In this document: positions 50,196-59,481 of the stretch, piece after piece
Layout of the letters: each line of letters starts with the position of its first letter
How positions within the stretch are numbered: the first letter of the stretch is position 1
Assembly: GCA_937902735.1 (NCBI GenBank)
Contig: CALELS010000014.1
Location: 62,001-126,000, forward strand
Length of the DNA stretch: 64,000 nt
Direction: 5' to 3'
Source of the DNA: an uncultured Caryophanales bacterium
GTDB lineage: Bacteria; Bacillota_I; Bacilli_A; RFN20; CAG-826
Notes under the pieces: generated by a model
The model's input: only the letters and a program-made list of their open reading frames with translations
The model's database searches: none
What the model was told of the DNA's origin: nothing
Program-made: the position numbers and the translations under genes

Positions 50196-50830
50196 TATTT
50201 AATTATTGAGAAATGTTTGTTTAATAATCTTAACAATATTGAACAGCCATATACAAAAGCGGCTACTCCAATAATTGTTGGGATTGTGAAATAAAGTGGT
50301 TGAGTGGATACTCTTAAGAAATGATATGGAGCGTCTATTACTTTTAAGACGTCTAAAACGACAAAAACTATTCCATATGTAAGAGTGATGCCCATTGGAA
50401 TAAAAGTGAAAATAAAAGACTTTAAATTGTGTTTTTCATAGAAAATAAATGAAACGATTGAGATTAATGGGACTAAAGTATGATGGAATAACATGCTTCC
50501 TTGGAACAATAGTTGAGCTAGAGTATATCCACTAGACCAGCTTAAAACAAATACAACTGTTAAGAATGTTACAAATAGCATTACTTCATTAACATATTTA
50601 ATGATTGATAAAACAGTTGGTATTTTTATTTCCTTAACAAAACAATTAATACCTAAGAAAACACTTAAAACCAGTGATACAACAATACACAAAGTATTCG
50701 AAAGTATTGTGTAATAGATAAATATTGAGGCCGATTTAGATTCACATAATTGGATGATTAAACCAATTGCTGCTAAAACAGCAATCAATATATTTAAGAT
50801 AAAACCAACAAGATATGATTTATTCTTCAT
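50195..50830 (-). CDS. Pr6Pr-like six-helix membrane protein
   Basis: 211 aa, six predicted membrane helices. YYTILSNTLCIVVSLVL near residue 40 and LFHHTLVPLISIVSFIFYE near 115-135 are the Ser-Asn and HxxxP motifs of the Pr6Pr (AIG1/FAR-17a-like) family, whose members include lipid hydrolases. In animals AIG1 is a FAHFA hydrolase with a Thr/His pair. It lies between a lipase-like lipoprotein gene and a CDF exporter, in one operon (2-bp and 1-bp junctions). Confidence 0.7.
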   Translation of the reverse strand: MKNKSYLVGFILNILIAVLAAIGLIIQLCESKSASIFIYYTILSNTLCIVVSLVLSVFLGINCFVKEIKIPTVLSIIKYVNEVMLFVTFLTVVFVLSWSSGYTLAQLLFQGSMLFHHTLVPLISIVSFIFYEKHNLKSFIFTFIPMGITLTYGIVFVVLDVLKVIDAPYHFLRVSTQPLYFTIPTIIGVAAFVYGCSILLRLLNKHFSIIK

Positions 50831-50832
50831 TA

Positions 50833-52524
50833 TTATTTATTTAAAAGAATATATATTGATTCAGGCATATGCATAGCAAATATGTAAGAGAAATTACCAA
50901 TTGTTGTTGCAATCTTACCTGTAATCGAAGGATAAAGTTCGCTTTTTTCTTCTTCATATTTTAAGAACAAGCCTTTTAAGACTTTTTGAAGAAGTCCACA
51001 GACATATGAAATTGATTGAGCATCATATGTAATTTCAAGTTTATCAAGGATGGAGACCAAAACTGTTTCAAGTTCATTTCCTTGATCAGCTCCATACATA
51101 ATCGATATAGCAAGAGCAATCAATTGAGACTTTAAAGCTGTAAGTTCTGATTCATCAAAATATTCCTTAAAATGCATTAATTTATCGAAGTTTTCTTCAG
51201 TAAGAACATCTTTTAATTCAATATCAAACAAAGTTTGGAAGGTGGAAACATATTCATCTCTAGTTCTTAAACCAAAGATTAATTCATCGTCTTCTACAAG
51301 AATTAATTCTTGTGTAAGGAAAGTAATTAAATTGTTATAGAATTCGATAGGATCTTTAAAACCATCTTCTTTTTCTTTAACATAATTTTCACTCATCATG
51401 TCAAAGACATATTCACCAAATTCTTTAAGTTTAAGATTTGGATATGTTTCGTTAAGTTCTGTGACTAAATTTTCATCTTTATATTTATATTCATGTCCAT
51501 AGCGCATAAAGCCATAGAAATCAAATGGAACATATGGAATTAAATCATTCTCATTAATGACATCATGAATGACTTCAGTTTTATTTGAAGAATCTACTCC
51601 ATATTTTGGAGATTCAAAAGAATATTCAAAAATATCTTTATCTGAAGTACTAAATTTGGTTAGTTCATCAAGAATATTAACTGTGAGTAAATCTGCTACC
51701 GCACCTGCTCTAGAAAAACCAGTAATCCAATATTTGAATGTTTTACCAGCGTATTTATCTTGGGAGATATATTCTAATAGATCACTGCTAACAAAGTTAG
51801 AAGCGCGATAAAAACCATAATGTTCTCCACTACCACCGAGGCGGAAATTATCTAATACTTCTAAATTGTCATATTCAAATCCACGTATAGAAACTGCAAC
51901 TAGGATTTGATCATCAATTTCTTTAGAAGCAAATGTATAGGCAATTAATTCATCATTTTTAGATTTATCATATCCATCTGAATGATAGATATCTTTAAAG
52001 AATAAATCTTTATAGAATTTATCTGCGACTTCAATATTTCTTGAAGCAACTGAAGAAGCAAGTGAATTAATAGCAAGGTTATTATTGAATTCAACATTAT
52101 CTTTATTAAAATCAGCAGTTAAATAATGAAGATTCATAGAATGGATTTCACCTTTGATTAATCTTGAATCGTATTTATAAACATATTCAAAATCATCAGG
52201 AGAAATTACTTCTTTTTGTTCATATTCACATATTTCACAGAATCTATGACGTTGAGCAACTGTTTCAGTTGTTCTAGAAGGGACTATTATTTCCCAATCA
52301 GAGAATTTATGTTCTTCTTTATCTTTAAATAAATCTTTATGTTCACATGTTGCTTGGTGCCAATGATATGTTTCATCTTTCGACCATTCATCACTATAAG
52401 TATGTTCGTGAGTTGGTTCTGGTTCTGGTTCTGGTTCAGGTGTTGGATCTACACTTGGAGCGCTATTATTGCAACCAACAAGTGAAAAAGTTGCAAGAAG
52501 TAATAAAATAGAAATTTTTTTCAT
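50833..52524 (-). CDS. class 3 lipase-like lipoprotein with Cys/His modules
   Basis: 563 aa. Lipobox FSLVGC (Cys 18), Pro/Glu repeat linker, then an ~80-residue region with HTYSDEWSKDETYHWHQATC and HRFCEICEYEQKEV, similar to modules of the lipoprotein at 3065. The catalytic domain has the nucleophile elbow TGFSRAGAVADLL near 272 (GxSxAGA instead of GHSLGGA), VINENDLIPYVPF near 325 with the Asp, and RYGHEYKY near 345 with a His. Together they fit a Ser-Asp-His alpha/beta hydrolase of lipase class 3. The remaining ~210 residues are helical. It heads an operon with a Pr6Pr-like protein and a CDF exporter. Confidence 0.78.
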   Translation of the reverse strand: MKKISILLLLATFSLVGCNNSAPSVDPTPEPEPEPEPTHEHTYSDEWSKDETYHWHQATCEHKDLFKDKEEHKFSDWEIIVPSRTTETVAQRHRFCEICEYEQKEVISPDDFEYVYKYDSRLIKGEIHSMNLHYLTADFNKDNVEFNNNLAINSLASSVASRNIEVADKFYKDLFFKDIYHSDGYDKSKNDELIAYTFASKEIDDQILVAVSIRGFEYDNLEVLDNFRLGGSGEHYGFYRASNFVSSDLLEYISQDKYAGKTFKYWITGFSRAGAVADLLTVNILDELTKFSTSDKDIFEYSFESPKYGVDSSNKTEVIHDVINENDLIPYVPFDFYGFMRYGHEYKYKDENLVTELNETYPNLKLKEFGEYVFDMMSENYVKEKEDGFKDPIEFYNNLITFLTQELILVEDDELIFGLRTRDEYVSTFQTLFDIELKDVLTEENFDKLMHFKEYFDESELTALKSQLIALAISIMYGADQGNELETVLVSILDKLEITYDAQSISYVCGLLQKVLKGLFLKYEEEKSELYPSITGKIATTIGNFSYIFAMHMPESIYILLNK

Positions 52525-52623
52525 AAATATTCACCTCGTATGACTTTATTTTATTACTAATAAAGTCTAAAAACAAAATATTTAGATAAATGTGAGAATT
52601 AATGAAATATTATCAAAATTAGG

Positions 52624-52637
52624 TAAAATATCTTCTA
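52624..52637 (+). promoter_or_regulatory. -10 box 8 nt before the HAD gene start
   Basis: TAAAAT (52624-52629), eight bases, ATG at 52638; no Shine-Dalgarno. Another leaderless-type start. Confidence 0.55.
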
Positions 52638-53435
52638 ATGAAGATGTATCCTTTTGAAATCATTTTTGTGGATATTGATTGGACACTTTTGTCACATTCA
52701 AAAAAACCACCTAGATTTGATAAGGTATCGCTTAGATTTTTAAACAAGCTTCATAAAGATGGAATCAAGATTGTTTTAGCGACTGCTAGACCATATCATT
52801 CCGTAAAAGATGTTGGTATTTTTAAATATTTAAAACCTGATGGACTTATCCTTTCTAGCGGTTCTTTGTCGATTTATAAAGATGAGATTATTCATGAGGA
52901 TGACCTATCTATTAAAGATTTCGAATTATTGTCAAAAGTAGCCTTAAAATATCAAGGAAATCTAGAAGGAATTAAAACATATGATTCATTCATAATTAGG
53001 GAAATGAATGATCCGATAAAATATGTATTTGAAGCATATCCTTCTCGTATTCCAAGTGTTGAAGGAATTCATAGAAAAAAAGTTAATAAAGCTACCCTAT
53101 ATTTTTATAAAGAAGATTATGAAAAAGTGATGGAAGAAGTACCAACTCATCTACATTATTATCGTTTTCACGATAACGCGGTTGATGTTTCAACGAAAGT
53201 TACTAACAAAGGTGTAGCGGTTAAACATATGCTAAATTATCTAAGTATTACCCCTAAAAGGGCAGTAGCAATTGGGGATGAAAAAACCGATAGTTTTATG
53301 TTTGATGAGGTCTCCTTTTCTGTGGCAATGAAGAATGCTACTGATGAAGTTAAAAAACATGCTAAATATGTAACTAAACATGTTAACAGACATGGAGTGA
53401 AATATATTTTAAAACGTATTATTAAACATAAATAG
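52638..53435 (+). CDS. Cof-type HAD superfamily hydrolase
   Basis: 265 aa. HAD motif I FVDIDWTLLS near 10-19 (DxDxT), motif II IVLATARPY near 46-54 (T/S), motif III/IV in IGDEKTDSFMF near 214-224, with a C2B-type cap domain in between (KVNKATLYFYKEDYEKVMEE). It dephosphorylates small phosphosugars or cofactors; substrate unknown. MFDEVSFSVAMKNATDEVKKHA is the familiar Cof tail. The start is ambiguous between ATG 52638 and ATG 52644 (MKMYPF or MYPF). Confidence 0.9.
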   Translation: MKMYPFEIIFVDIDWTLLSHSKKPPRFDKVSLRFLNKLHKDGIKIVLATARPYHSVKDVGIFKYLKPDGLILSSGSLSIYKDEIIHEDDLSIKDFELLSKVALKYQGNLEGIKTYDSFIIREMNDPIKYVFEAYPSRIPSVEGIHRKKVNKATLYFYKEDYEKVMEEVPTHLHYYRFHDNAVDVSTKVTNKGVAVKHMLNYLSITPKRAVAIGDEKTDSFMFDEVSFSVAMKNATDEVKKHAKYVTKHVNRHGVKYILKRIIKHK

Positions 53436-53437
53436 AT

Positions 53438-53461
53438 TTGACACTTTGTAGAATGTGTCAA
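53438..53461. repeat. TTGACAC inverted repeat
   Basis: TTGACAC-10 nt-GTGTCAA just after the HAD gene stop. It also supplies a TTGACA -35 with ATATAC 17 bp on. The extended -10 TGATATAAT at 53481-53489 is the better promoter of the repeat-protein gene. Confidence 0.5.
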
Positions 53462-53560
53462 TATACATTTATTGTTCATATGATATAATGATTAAAAAAT
53501 AATCATAAGTTAGTTTGTTTGCTTTTAAAGTAAATAAACTTACTTAATGGAGGGATTATT

Positions 53561-56500
53561 ATGGCAAAGATGAGAAAACATTCTCTATTTAGAGATTTAA
53601 TCCTTTTAGGCGTCGGTGGTACTCTTGCTATCACTGGAGCTGTTGGAGGAATTGTTGGGGGAACCGCCCTTTTAGCAGGTTCAATATCTGGAAAATCAAT
53701 CGAAAATGCTACTCGCATGGACGATTTACTTTCCGAAGAATATGAAAACAAAAATATCATCGAACTCATCCGCGCTATTGCTAAAGGAGAAATTGATTAT
53801 CATTCTCTTCAAGGTTTAAGCGAAGTCTCTCCAAAAGTTAATGAATTATATAATGGACTTGAAAGTGTTCTTACTAATTTAGGTTTTGATTTAGCACTTG
53901 ATAAAGAAACAATCTATAACCTTAATTTTGATCAATACCAAGAATATTTCACTACCACGTTCTTGGATAATTTAACTCTTGCATCTATCTTAAGAGTGAA
54001 TACAGAATCTAAAAAGATTCTTCAATATCTTTGCTACGATAAAGATGCACAAGGAAATTATGATTATAATTCCCCCACTACCATACGTGAATTATTGAAT
54101 AATTCTAATTTTATTTCTGAAAAGATTGATGGACTAGTTATCAATGATATTTTCGATGAGATTCCTGAAGATAACCATTTGATGAACGCAATTAGCAATT
54201 GGTCTATTGCTGATTTCTCAAATACCGAAAACATCTATGGTTTACATGTTTATGATATTTATGGTGAAGGTGGAGATGGAATTATTGGGGCCATCTCAGC
54301 ATTTACAATTAAACAATTAGGTGATCAAAGTGAACTTGAAAAATTAGTTGTTGGTTCTTTATTAGGAGATACAAAAACTCCTGTTGAGACTAATTATGAT
54401 AATCCAGAAGTTGTTATATCTGACCATGTTAAAGGAGAAGATGACGGCACTTTAGTAACATTTACAATCCACTTCTCCAATGGAGAAACATTCTCATACA
54501 CTAGACCAACTGGTACAGAAGAACCTTCTAAAGTTTATCTTGCAGAAGATGGTTTTTATTATGTTTCTAAAGATAGTGAAAACCGAATTTTAAGCGCATT
54601 AACTAAGTATCGTTTGTCAACATTAAAAAATGATCCTTCTACTTTAAGAAAGACTATTAAGATTGGTGATGTTGTTGGAGATATTCCTTCATCTAATTCG
54701 GTTTTAAAAGCTATTAAAGACTATACGATTGATGAATTATCTAATGGGGTTATTCAATATGATGAGGATGGTAACCCAAAAGTAGATGAGCATGGTGATG
54801 TTATTAAGATTAATATTATTAAGACTTTAAAACTTGTCGATATACTAGGTTCAATTCCAGAAGATAATTACGCCTTGAACGCAATATCACCATATACAAT
54901 TGATGAAATGATTAATGGAATTGACGTTGAAGATCCTGTTACTCATGAAATTAAGAAAGAAAATGTTATTAACAATCTCAAATTAAAAGATATTTTTGGT
55001 GAGATTAAAGAAGAAGATAAGGAATCTAATCCTTTAAGATACGCTATACAAAATATGACTTTAACTGAATTATCAAAAGATGGGGCACTTAATGGTCTTA
55101 AGATTGAAGATATTGTTGGAAGTATTCCAGAGAATAACTATGTTATGACATCGTTAAAAGGGTACACGATTGATCAATTGGTCAATGGGGTTATTCAATA
55201 TGATGAAGATGGTAACCCAAAAGTAGATGAGGGTGGTAATCCTATTAAAGTTAATGTTATTGATACGTTAAAACTAGAAAATATCGTCGGAAGTGATGCT
55301 GTCAGTGCTTCACCACTTTTAAATGCTTTAAGTGATAAGACTATTTCTGCTTTAAAAAATCCAGCCTTATTCGATTCAATTCCTTTAAAAGATATTATGG
55401 GTGAAGTTGAACAAAGTAATGCTGTTTTATATAGTCTCGTTAATTACACATATAAAGACGATGATGATAACGTTGTTTATATGTCAATTAATGATTTGAA
55501 GGATGGAGAAAAGATTAAAGATGCCGTTAAGAATCTAAAGATTAAGGATGTTGTTGGTAATGTATCTGGTAGTTTCCTTGATCTTATTGGGGAATACACA
55601 ATCGAGGATTTAAGTGGAGATAAAATTGAAAATGAATTAAGTGTTGGTCAAATGATGGGTAACTTGAATACCCATATTCCAAATAAAATTGATGATGTAG
55701 TTAACCCACTTGTTTCAAATGTCTCTTACGAAGAGATTAAAGAAGGTGAGACCACCGTTGGTCATAAATACCGTATTACATTTGAAAATGGTGATGAACT
55801 ACACAGTATTCCAAACCACTTTGAATATGAAGTAATGGATGGAGATGAAGCCAAACCTAAAGGTTATTATGTTGGAATTGATGGAAATTACTGGGTTAGG
55901 ATGAAAGATGGCTCTAATCTCTTTAATTTAATGGAAAACTGGACACTTAATGATCTTAAAGATGAAAGTGTAGTTAACTCTATTAAAGTTGTCGATTTAC
56001 TTGGTTTAAGTGATAAGACAATGGACGAGCTTAAAGAACAAAATCCAATTGTCTATGCAATGAAAGATTTATCGGTTGGAACATTAACTGAAGATAATGT
56101 TAAAAACGCTATTAATCAAATGGAGTTATCAGCATTCTTAAGCGAAGATGCTAAGAATAATCCACTCCTTAAAGTTTTAGCGGATAAAAAGATTGGTGAA
56201 CTTGAAAGTAAGATTAAGGAATTAACATTTAATGATATCGTTGCAAATGATGATCCACTTAGAAATCAACCAATATTTGATTCTTTAAAATATAAATATG
56301 TTAAAGATTTCGCTAATACCATTTCTAATTTAACATTAGGTGATTTAGTTGGTTATGATGTTACTGTTAAATCTCACGAATTTATCTCTTCAGACGAACT
56401 CGTTGATAGATATCAAATAACATTTATTGATAACAGCGTTTCTCCTGCTACTGAAATACCTTATAATTATCAGATTCAAAAAGGTCAACCAAAAGCAAAT

Positions 56501-57088
56501 GTTTATGTTAGTTCTGATGGATATTATTGGATTAATAGCAATAATACATTTAGTTCAAATACTGGCGTTAAAGCAAAAGTAAAATCATCTGGTTTATTTA
56601 AATATCTTGATCCGACAACTAAATTAACTGGTTTAACTGAAGCGATTAACACAGCTAAATTAACCACTCTTCTTCAAGATGATATCTTAGAAGATAGAGG
56701 TGGGGTGAAATGCGTTAAACCTATTTGGAAATTCTTATTAACTCCATCTGCTTCTATTGTTGGATTATCAGATTATAATGTGTCATATGAATCTGATCCA
56801 AACAAAGATTATTATGATAGCTACACTATCCAACAAATGAGCGAACTCATAACAAACTTTGAATATAATATTCAAAACGCCACATTATCTAGACTTCAAG
56901 AAATTGGAATTCTTGGTCAAAGTGGCGCAGAACTTGTTACTAAGCCTCTTGGTGCTCAAATCGCAAATAGAATGAATCAATATTATGCAAGTATTGGCTC
57001 TGAAAAAGTAGTGTCTGCCACTACCACATATGGCGAATTAAAACTTACTGAAATTATCACAATATTAAATGTGTTTGATCAATTCTAG
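53561..57088 (+). CDS. 1175-aa repeat protein with N-terminal membrane segment
   Basis: N-terminus with a hydrophobic Gly-rich segment at ~10-42 (LILLGVGGTLAITGAVGGIV), a possible uncleaved signal anchor. Most of the rest consists of degenerate ~45-60-residue repeats built as L-K-[LIV]-x-[DN]-I-[VL]-G-x-[IV]-P-x-x-N-x-x-x-x-A-[IL]-x-x-Y-T-I-D-[EQ]-[LM]. Examples: IGDVVGDIPSSNSVLKAI near 367, LKLVDILGSIPEDNYALNAI near 424, LKIEDIVGSIPENNYVMTSL near 512. Two copies of a 63-nt DNA segment (from about 54747 and 55189) are almost identical, so repeats still expand. Three beta modules with Y-x-[IV]-T-F sequence interrupt them. GGAGG ribosome site. No LPxTG and no C-terminal anchor. No family recognised; a surface-exposed structural protein or adhesin is inference. 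Confidence 0.75.
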   Translation: MAKMRKHSLFRDLILLGVGGTLAITGAVGGIVGGTALLAGSISGKSIENATRMDDLLSEEYENKNIIELIRAIAKGEIDYHSLQGLSEVSPKVNELYNGLESVLTNLGFDLALDKETIYNLNFDQYQEYFTTTFLDNLTLASILRVNTESKKILQYLCYDKDAQGNYDYNSPTTIRELLNNSNFISEKIDGLVINDIFDEIPEDNHLMNAISNWSIADFSNTENIYGLHVYDIYGEGGDGIIGAISAFTIKQLGDQSELEKLVVGSLLGDTKTPVETNYDNPEVVISDHVKGEDDGTLVTFTIHFSNGETFSYTRPTGTEEPSKVYLAEDGFYYVSKDSENRILSALTKYRLSTLKNDPSTLRKTIKIGDVVGDIPSSNSVLKAIKDYTIDELSNGVIQYDEDGNPKVDEHGDVIKINIIKTLKLVDILGSIPEDNYALNAISPYTIDEMINGIDVEDPVTHEIKKENVINNLKLKDIFGEIKEEDKESNPLRYAIQNMTLTELSKDGALNGLKIEDIVGSIPENNYVMTSLKGYTIDQLVNGVIQYDEDGNPKVDEGGNPIKVNVIDTLKLENIVGSDAVSASPLLNALSDKTISALKNPALFDSIPLKDIMGEVEQSNAVLYSLVNYTYKDDDDNVVYMSINDLKDGEKIKDAVKNLKIKDVVGNVSGSFLDLIGEYTIEDLSGDKIENELSVGQMMGNLNTHIPNKIDDVVNPLVSNVSYEEIKEGETTVGHKYRITFENGDELHSIPNHFEYEVMDGDEAKPKGYYVGIDGNYWVRMKDGSNLFNLMENWTLNDLKDESVVNSIKVVDLLGLSDKTMDELKEQNPIVYAMKDLSVGTLTEDNVKNAINQMELSAFLSEDAKNNPLLKVLADKKIGELESKIKELTFNDIVANDDPLRNQPIFDSLKYKYVKDFANTISNLTLGDLVGYDVTVKSHEFISSDELVDRYQITFIDNSVSPATEIPYNYQIQKGQPKANVYVSSDGYYWINSNNTFSSNTGVKAKVKSSGLFKYLDPTTKLTGLTEAINTAKLTTLLQDDILEDRGGVKCVKPIWKFLLTPSASIVGLSDYNVSYESDPNKDYYDSYTIQQMSELITNFEYNIQNATLSRLQEIGILGQSGAELVTKPLGAQIANRMNQYYASIGSEKVVSATTTYGELKLTEIITILNVFDQF

Positions 57089-57117
57089 AATTATTAGAAT
57101 AAATTATTAAAGGATTC

Positions 57118-57956
57118 TTATTTGTAGCAAATATCTATCCATTTTCTTATTACATTAACAACATCTTTGAATAAAAGACCTTCTGCATATTTGACTTTTT
57201 TTCCAAACGCAATCCATCTTGTATTAATCTGTTTATTATTTGCAATAGAATTAATAATAGTTATTGCCTCTATTTTGGTAATTAAACAATTCCTATAAAT
57301 GCATGTTTTGGTAAATGAATTTTTAAAACATCATTATCAACGTTTTGAAGCTGTGTTTTATACAAAATAAATAAATCATAATAATCTTTACTTCTGCTGT
57401 TAACTATGCCTCTAGAAATAATTGTTTCAAATTTCTCAGCTATTATACTTTCTAAACTATATGCTTTAATAGGAAGAACTTCCCCACTAACCAAACATTT
57501 ATAATCATAGGTGCATTCACAAGGGATAATTGGATCACCTGTTGCAACATCGATACTAAATTGGCATCTTACATTATCTAAAAATCCCAGAATATCAATT
57601 TGAAAACCACCATACAAGTCGTTATCTCTAATATTTGAAATATCTACAACACGAAAAATAATACCATCATTTTTATCAATCGAAGCAATATCTTTTATTA
57701 AATTTATAATTAGTTCTTTTTCCATAGATACTTTCTTCACATAAAAATCAACATCCATAGTATTTCTTGTTTCGATTCCAAAAATCGATGATAGATATAA
57801 ACCACCTTTTAGAATCAGTTTATTTTTGTATTTTGAAGAAGAAAGACGAGCTAGAAAGGCATCATAAAAGAAACGATTGTATATAAGATTTTGAGATACA
57901 TTTAATTCTTTTGAGAGACTATTAGCTCTAGCTTTTAACGAATCTTTGTTAATCAT
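57118..57956 (-). pseudogene. abiEii: AbiEii nucleotidyltransferase toxin, frameshifted near the C-terminus
   Basis: The frame from ATG 57956 encodes 224 aa with the AbiEii core: LKGGLYLSSIFGIETRNTMD at 49-68, then VDFYV, which is motif I (GG, R64, T66, D68, D70), and SLESIIAEKFETIISRG near 164 with the motif III Lys. It stops at TAA 57282-57284. The -1 frame continues at once as ITKIEAITIINSIANNKQIN, then TRWIAFGKKVKYAEGLLFKD and VVNVIRKWIDICYK to a stop at 57118. That continuation looks like the normal AbiEii tail (W-x-x-F-x-K...YA...F-x-D). One base is therefore missing near 57285. It overlaps the AbiEi antitoxin gene by 8 bp. Confidence 0.82.
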
Positions 57957-58560
57957 TATTATCGACCACCTCTATCACTTCAAATACTTTCTGCTCGATT
58001 CCCATTATTCTGGCATATTCAAATAGTTTTGATTGATTATAAGAATTTCTAACATATTTTTTTATAGCCTTAACAAAAGTTTCACCATCATATTTGTCGC
58101 GGTGCTTAATAACGTCGCATATTGTTCTTTCTTGATTATATGCTTTTACTGTGTTTCCAAAAGATGTTTCCACTTCTTCAACACCAAGGTTATAGATATC
58201 AAAACTAGAAATCCGACGTATCGTTAGACCATTTATTTTACTTCGTGAAGGATTATATCCTTGAGGTGCAACAACCTCTATTTCAGCAGGTATTTTATCG
58301 GTAAGATTGTGTATGTATAAGGCAGACATATCAGCAAATATGAACTTCGGATATCTTCTTTGAAGAATATAAAATGGATCAATAAAATAAGTGTCGCTAA
58401 CATAGAAACCTGGTGCAACTTTAATTAGATTATTTTTTCTCACATAATCAGACAAAAACCACGAGGGAATTCTTTCCCTATCTATATCATCTCTAGTAAT
58501 AAAACCGCCGTTTTCATTAAAAAGTTTTTTAATTTTATCAAAGTTTGTTGTATCTTTCAT
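57949..58560 (-). CDS. abiEi: AbiEi antitoxin (HTH repressor)
   Basis: 203 aa. N-terminal winged HTH (FDKIKKLFNENGGFITRDDI, then IPSWFLSDYVRKNNLIKVAP, GFYV) followed by the conserved AbiEi C-terminal domain with PFYILQRRYPKFIFADMSAL and VVAPQGYNPSRSKINGLTIR. It represses its operon and neutralises AbiEii in this type IV toxin-antitoxin/abortive-infection system. The ATG at 58560 is 9 nt after TAAAAT (58575-58570), with a GTG at 58566 as an alternative; no Shine-Dalgarno. It is intact while the toxin is frameshifted. Confidence 0.9.
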   Translation of the reverse strand: MKDTTNFDKIKKLFNENGGFITRDDIDRERIPSWFLSDYVRKNNLIKVAPGFYVSDTYFIDPFYILQRRYPKFIFADMSALYIHNLTDKIPAEIEVVAPQGYNPSRSKINGLTIRRISSFDIYNLGVEEVETSFGNTVKAYNQERTICDVIKHRDKYDGETFVKAIKKYVRNSYNQSKLFEYARIMGIEQKVFEVIEVVDNND

Positions 58561-58563
58561 ATG

Positions 58564-58589
58564 CACATTATTTTATTCAATTTAATGTG
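58564..58589. promoter_or_regulatory. inverted-repeat operator candidate for AbiEi
   Basis: CACATTA-12 nt-TAATGTG, perfect 7-bp arms around the -10 of the abiE operon. AbiEi proteins are known to autoregulate through inverted repeats at this position. Confidence 0.6.
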
Positions 58590-58656
58590 TAATTGCAAGT
58601 ATTATCAGATCAAAACTTTTACATTTATACACAGATATTTTTAATAATATAAAAAA

Positions 58657-58670
58657 CGCGATTACTCGCG
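58657..58670 (-). terminator. terminator of the 245-aa lipoprotein gene
   Basis: Minus-strand CGCGA-GTAA-TCGCG followed by TTTTTT. Confidence 0.85.
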
Positions 58671-58691
58671 CTTCTTTTGATTATATTTCGA

Positions 58692-59429
58692 TTATTCTAC
58701 TTCAACGTGTGGTTCTTCTTCGACAGGTTCTTCAACTGGTTCATTTAAAGTTGGAAGTAAGACACCTTCGGTTTTGAGTTGTAAGACTTCGAATGTGAAT
58801 TCTGTATCTTCTTGAGCAGCAACATAGATTGAATGAGCGGCTTTTAAGGTAATACCAGTTTCATCATCAACATAAATATCAATATCAGCTTCTGCACCAA
58901 ACATAGCTAAGATGTTATTAAATGCAAATGTGTATTTATGACATGGTCTTCCTGCAACTACATCGGTACCTGCATCTTGAAGGACACCTTGGACTGTATT
59001 GGCATAGCCAAGAGCGAAATAAACCATTTGTTTAATTGAATCAAATTCGCCTTCTTCAAGTTCGTATTTAGATTCATAGTCATATTCATCAGTTTCAGCA
59101 TTGTAGGTGTATTGAATGACTTCTTTGTTACTATGTTTAATAGCAACACCTTCAATTTTAGCTTCTTCACCTTCTTCAGCAGCATTATATTGTGCCCATA
59201 AGACATCACCTAAACCACCAACGTGAACTCTACCTGAGAAGTTTTCTCCTTCTCCAGTCATATCGCTTGAGAGGTTTGTGACATTAAGATCAACTTCAAC
59301 ACCTTCTTCAGTAAGTTTATCAATATTACGATGAACTTCTCTTAAGGTATGTGAAAGATGAGCAGTATTACAGCCTGCTAAAAGGGCCGAGGATGATACG
59401 ATTAATAAATTTCGAGCAATCTTATTCAT
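58692..59429 (-). CDS. lipoprotein, possibly LolA/RseB-like fold
   Basis: 245 aa. Lipobox SALLAGC (Cys 20). The body has a helix then alternating strands: VEVDLNVTNLSSDMTGEGEN, VIQYTYNAETDEYDYESKYE, AGRPCHKYTFAFNNILAMFG, and DIDIYVDDETGITLKAAHSI, the last two recalling the outer-membrane-lipoprotein carrier (LolA-like) beta sheet. It ends in an acidic tail (EEPVEEEPHVEVE). No enzyme motif. AAAGGAG ribosome site. Gene is monocistronic with its own terminator. Confidence 0.75.
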   Translation of the reverse strand: MNKIARNLLIVSSSALLAGCNTAHLSHTLREVHRNIDKLTEEGVEVDLNVTNLSSDMTGEGENFSGRVHVGGLGDVLWAQYNAAEEGEEAKIEGVAIKHSNKEVIQYTYNAETDEYDYESKYELEEGEFDSIKQMVYFALGYANTVQGVLQDAGTDVVAGRPCHKYTFAFNNILAMFGAEADIDIYVDDETGITLKAAHSIYVAAQEDTEFTFEVLQLKTEGVLLPTLNEPVEEPVEEEPHVEVE

Positions 59430-59481
59430 GATTAATCTCCTTTCAAAAATATTTTTGCGTCTCTATTATATAAACAATTTA

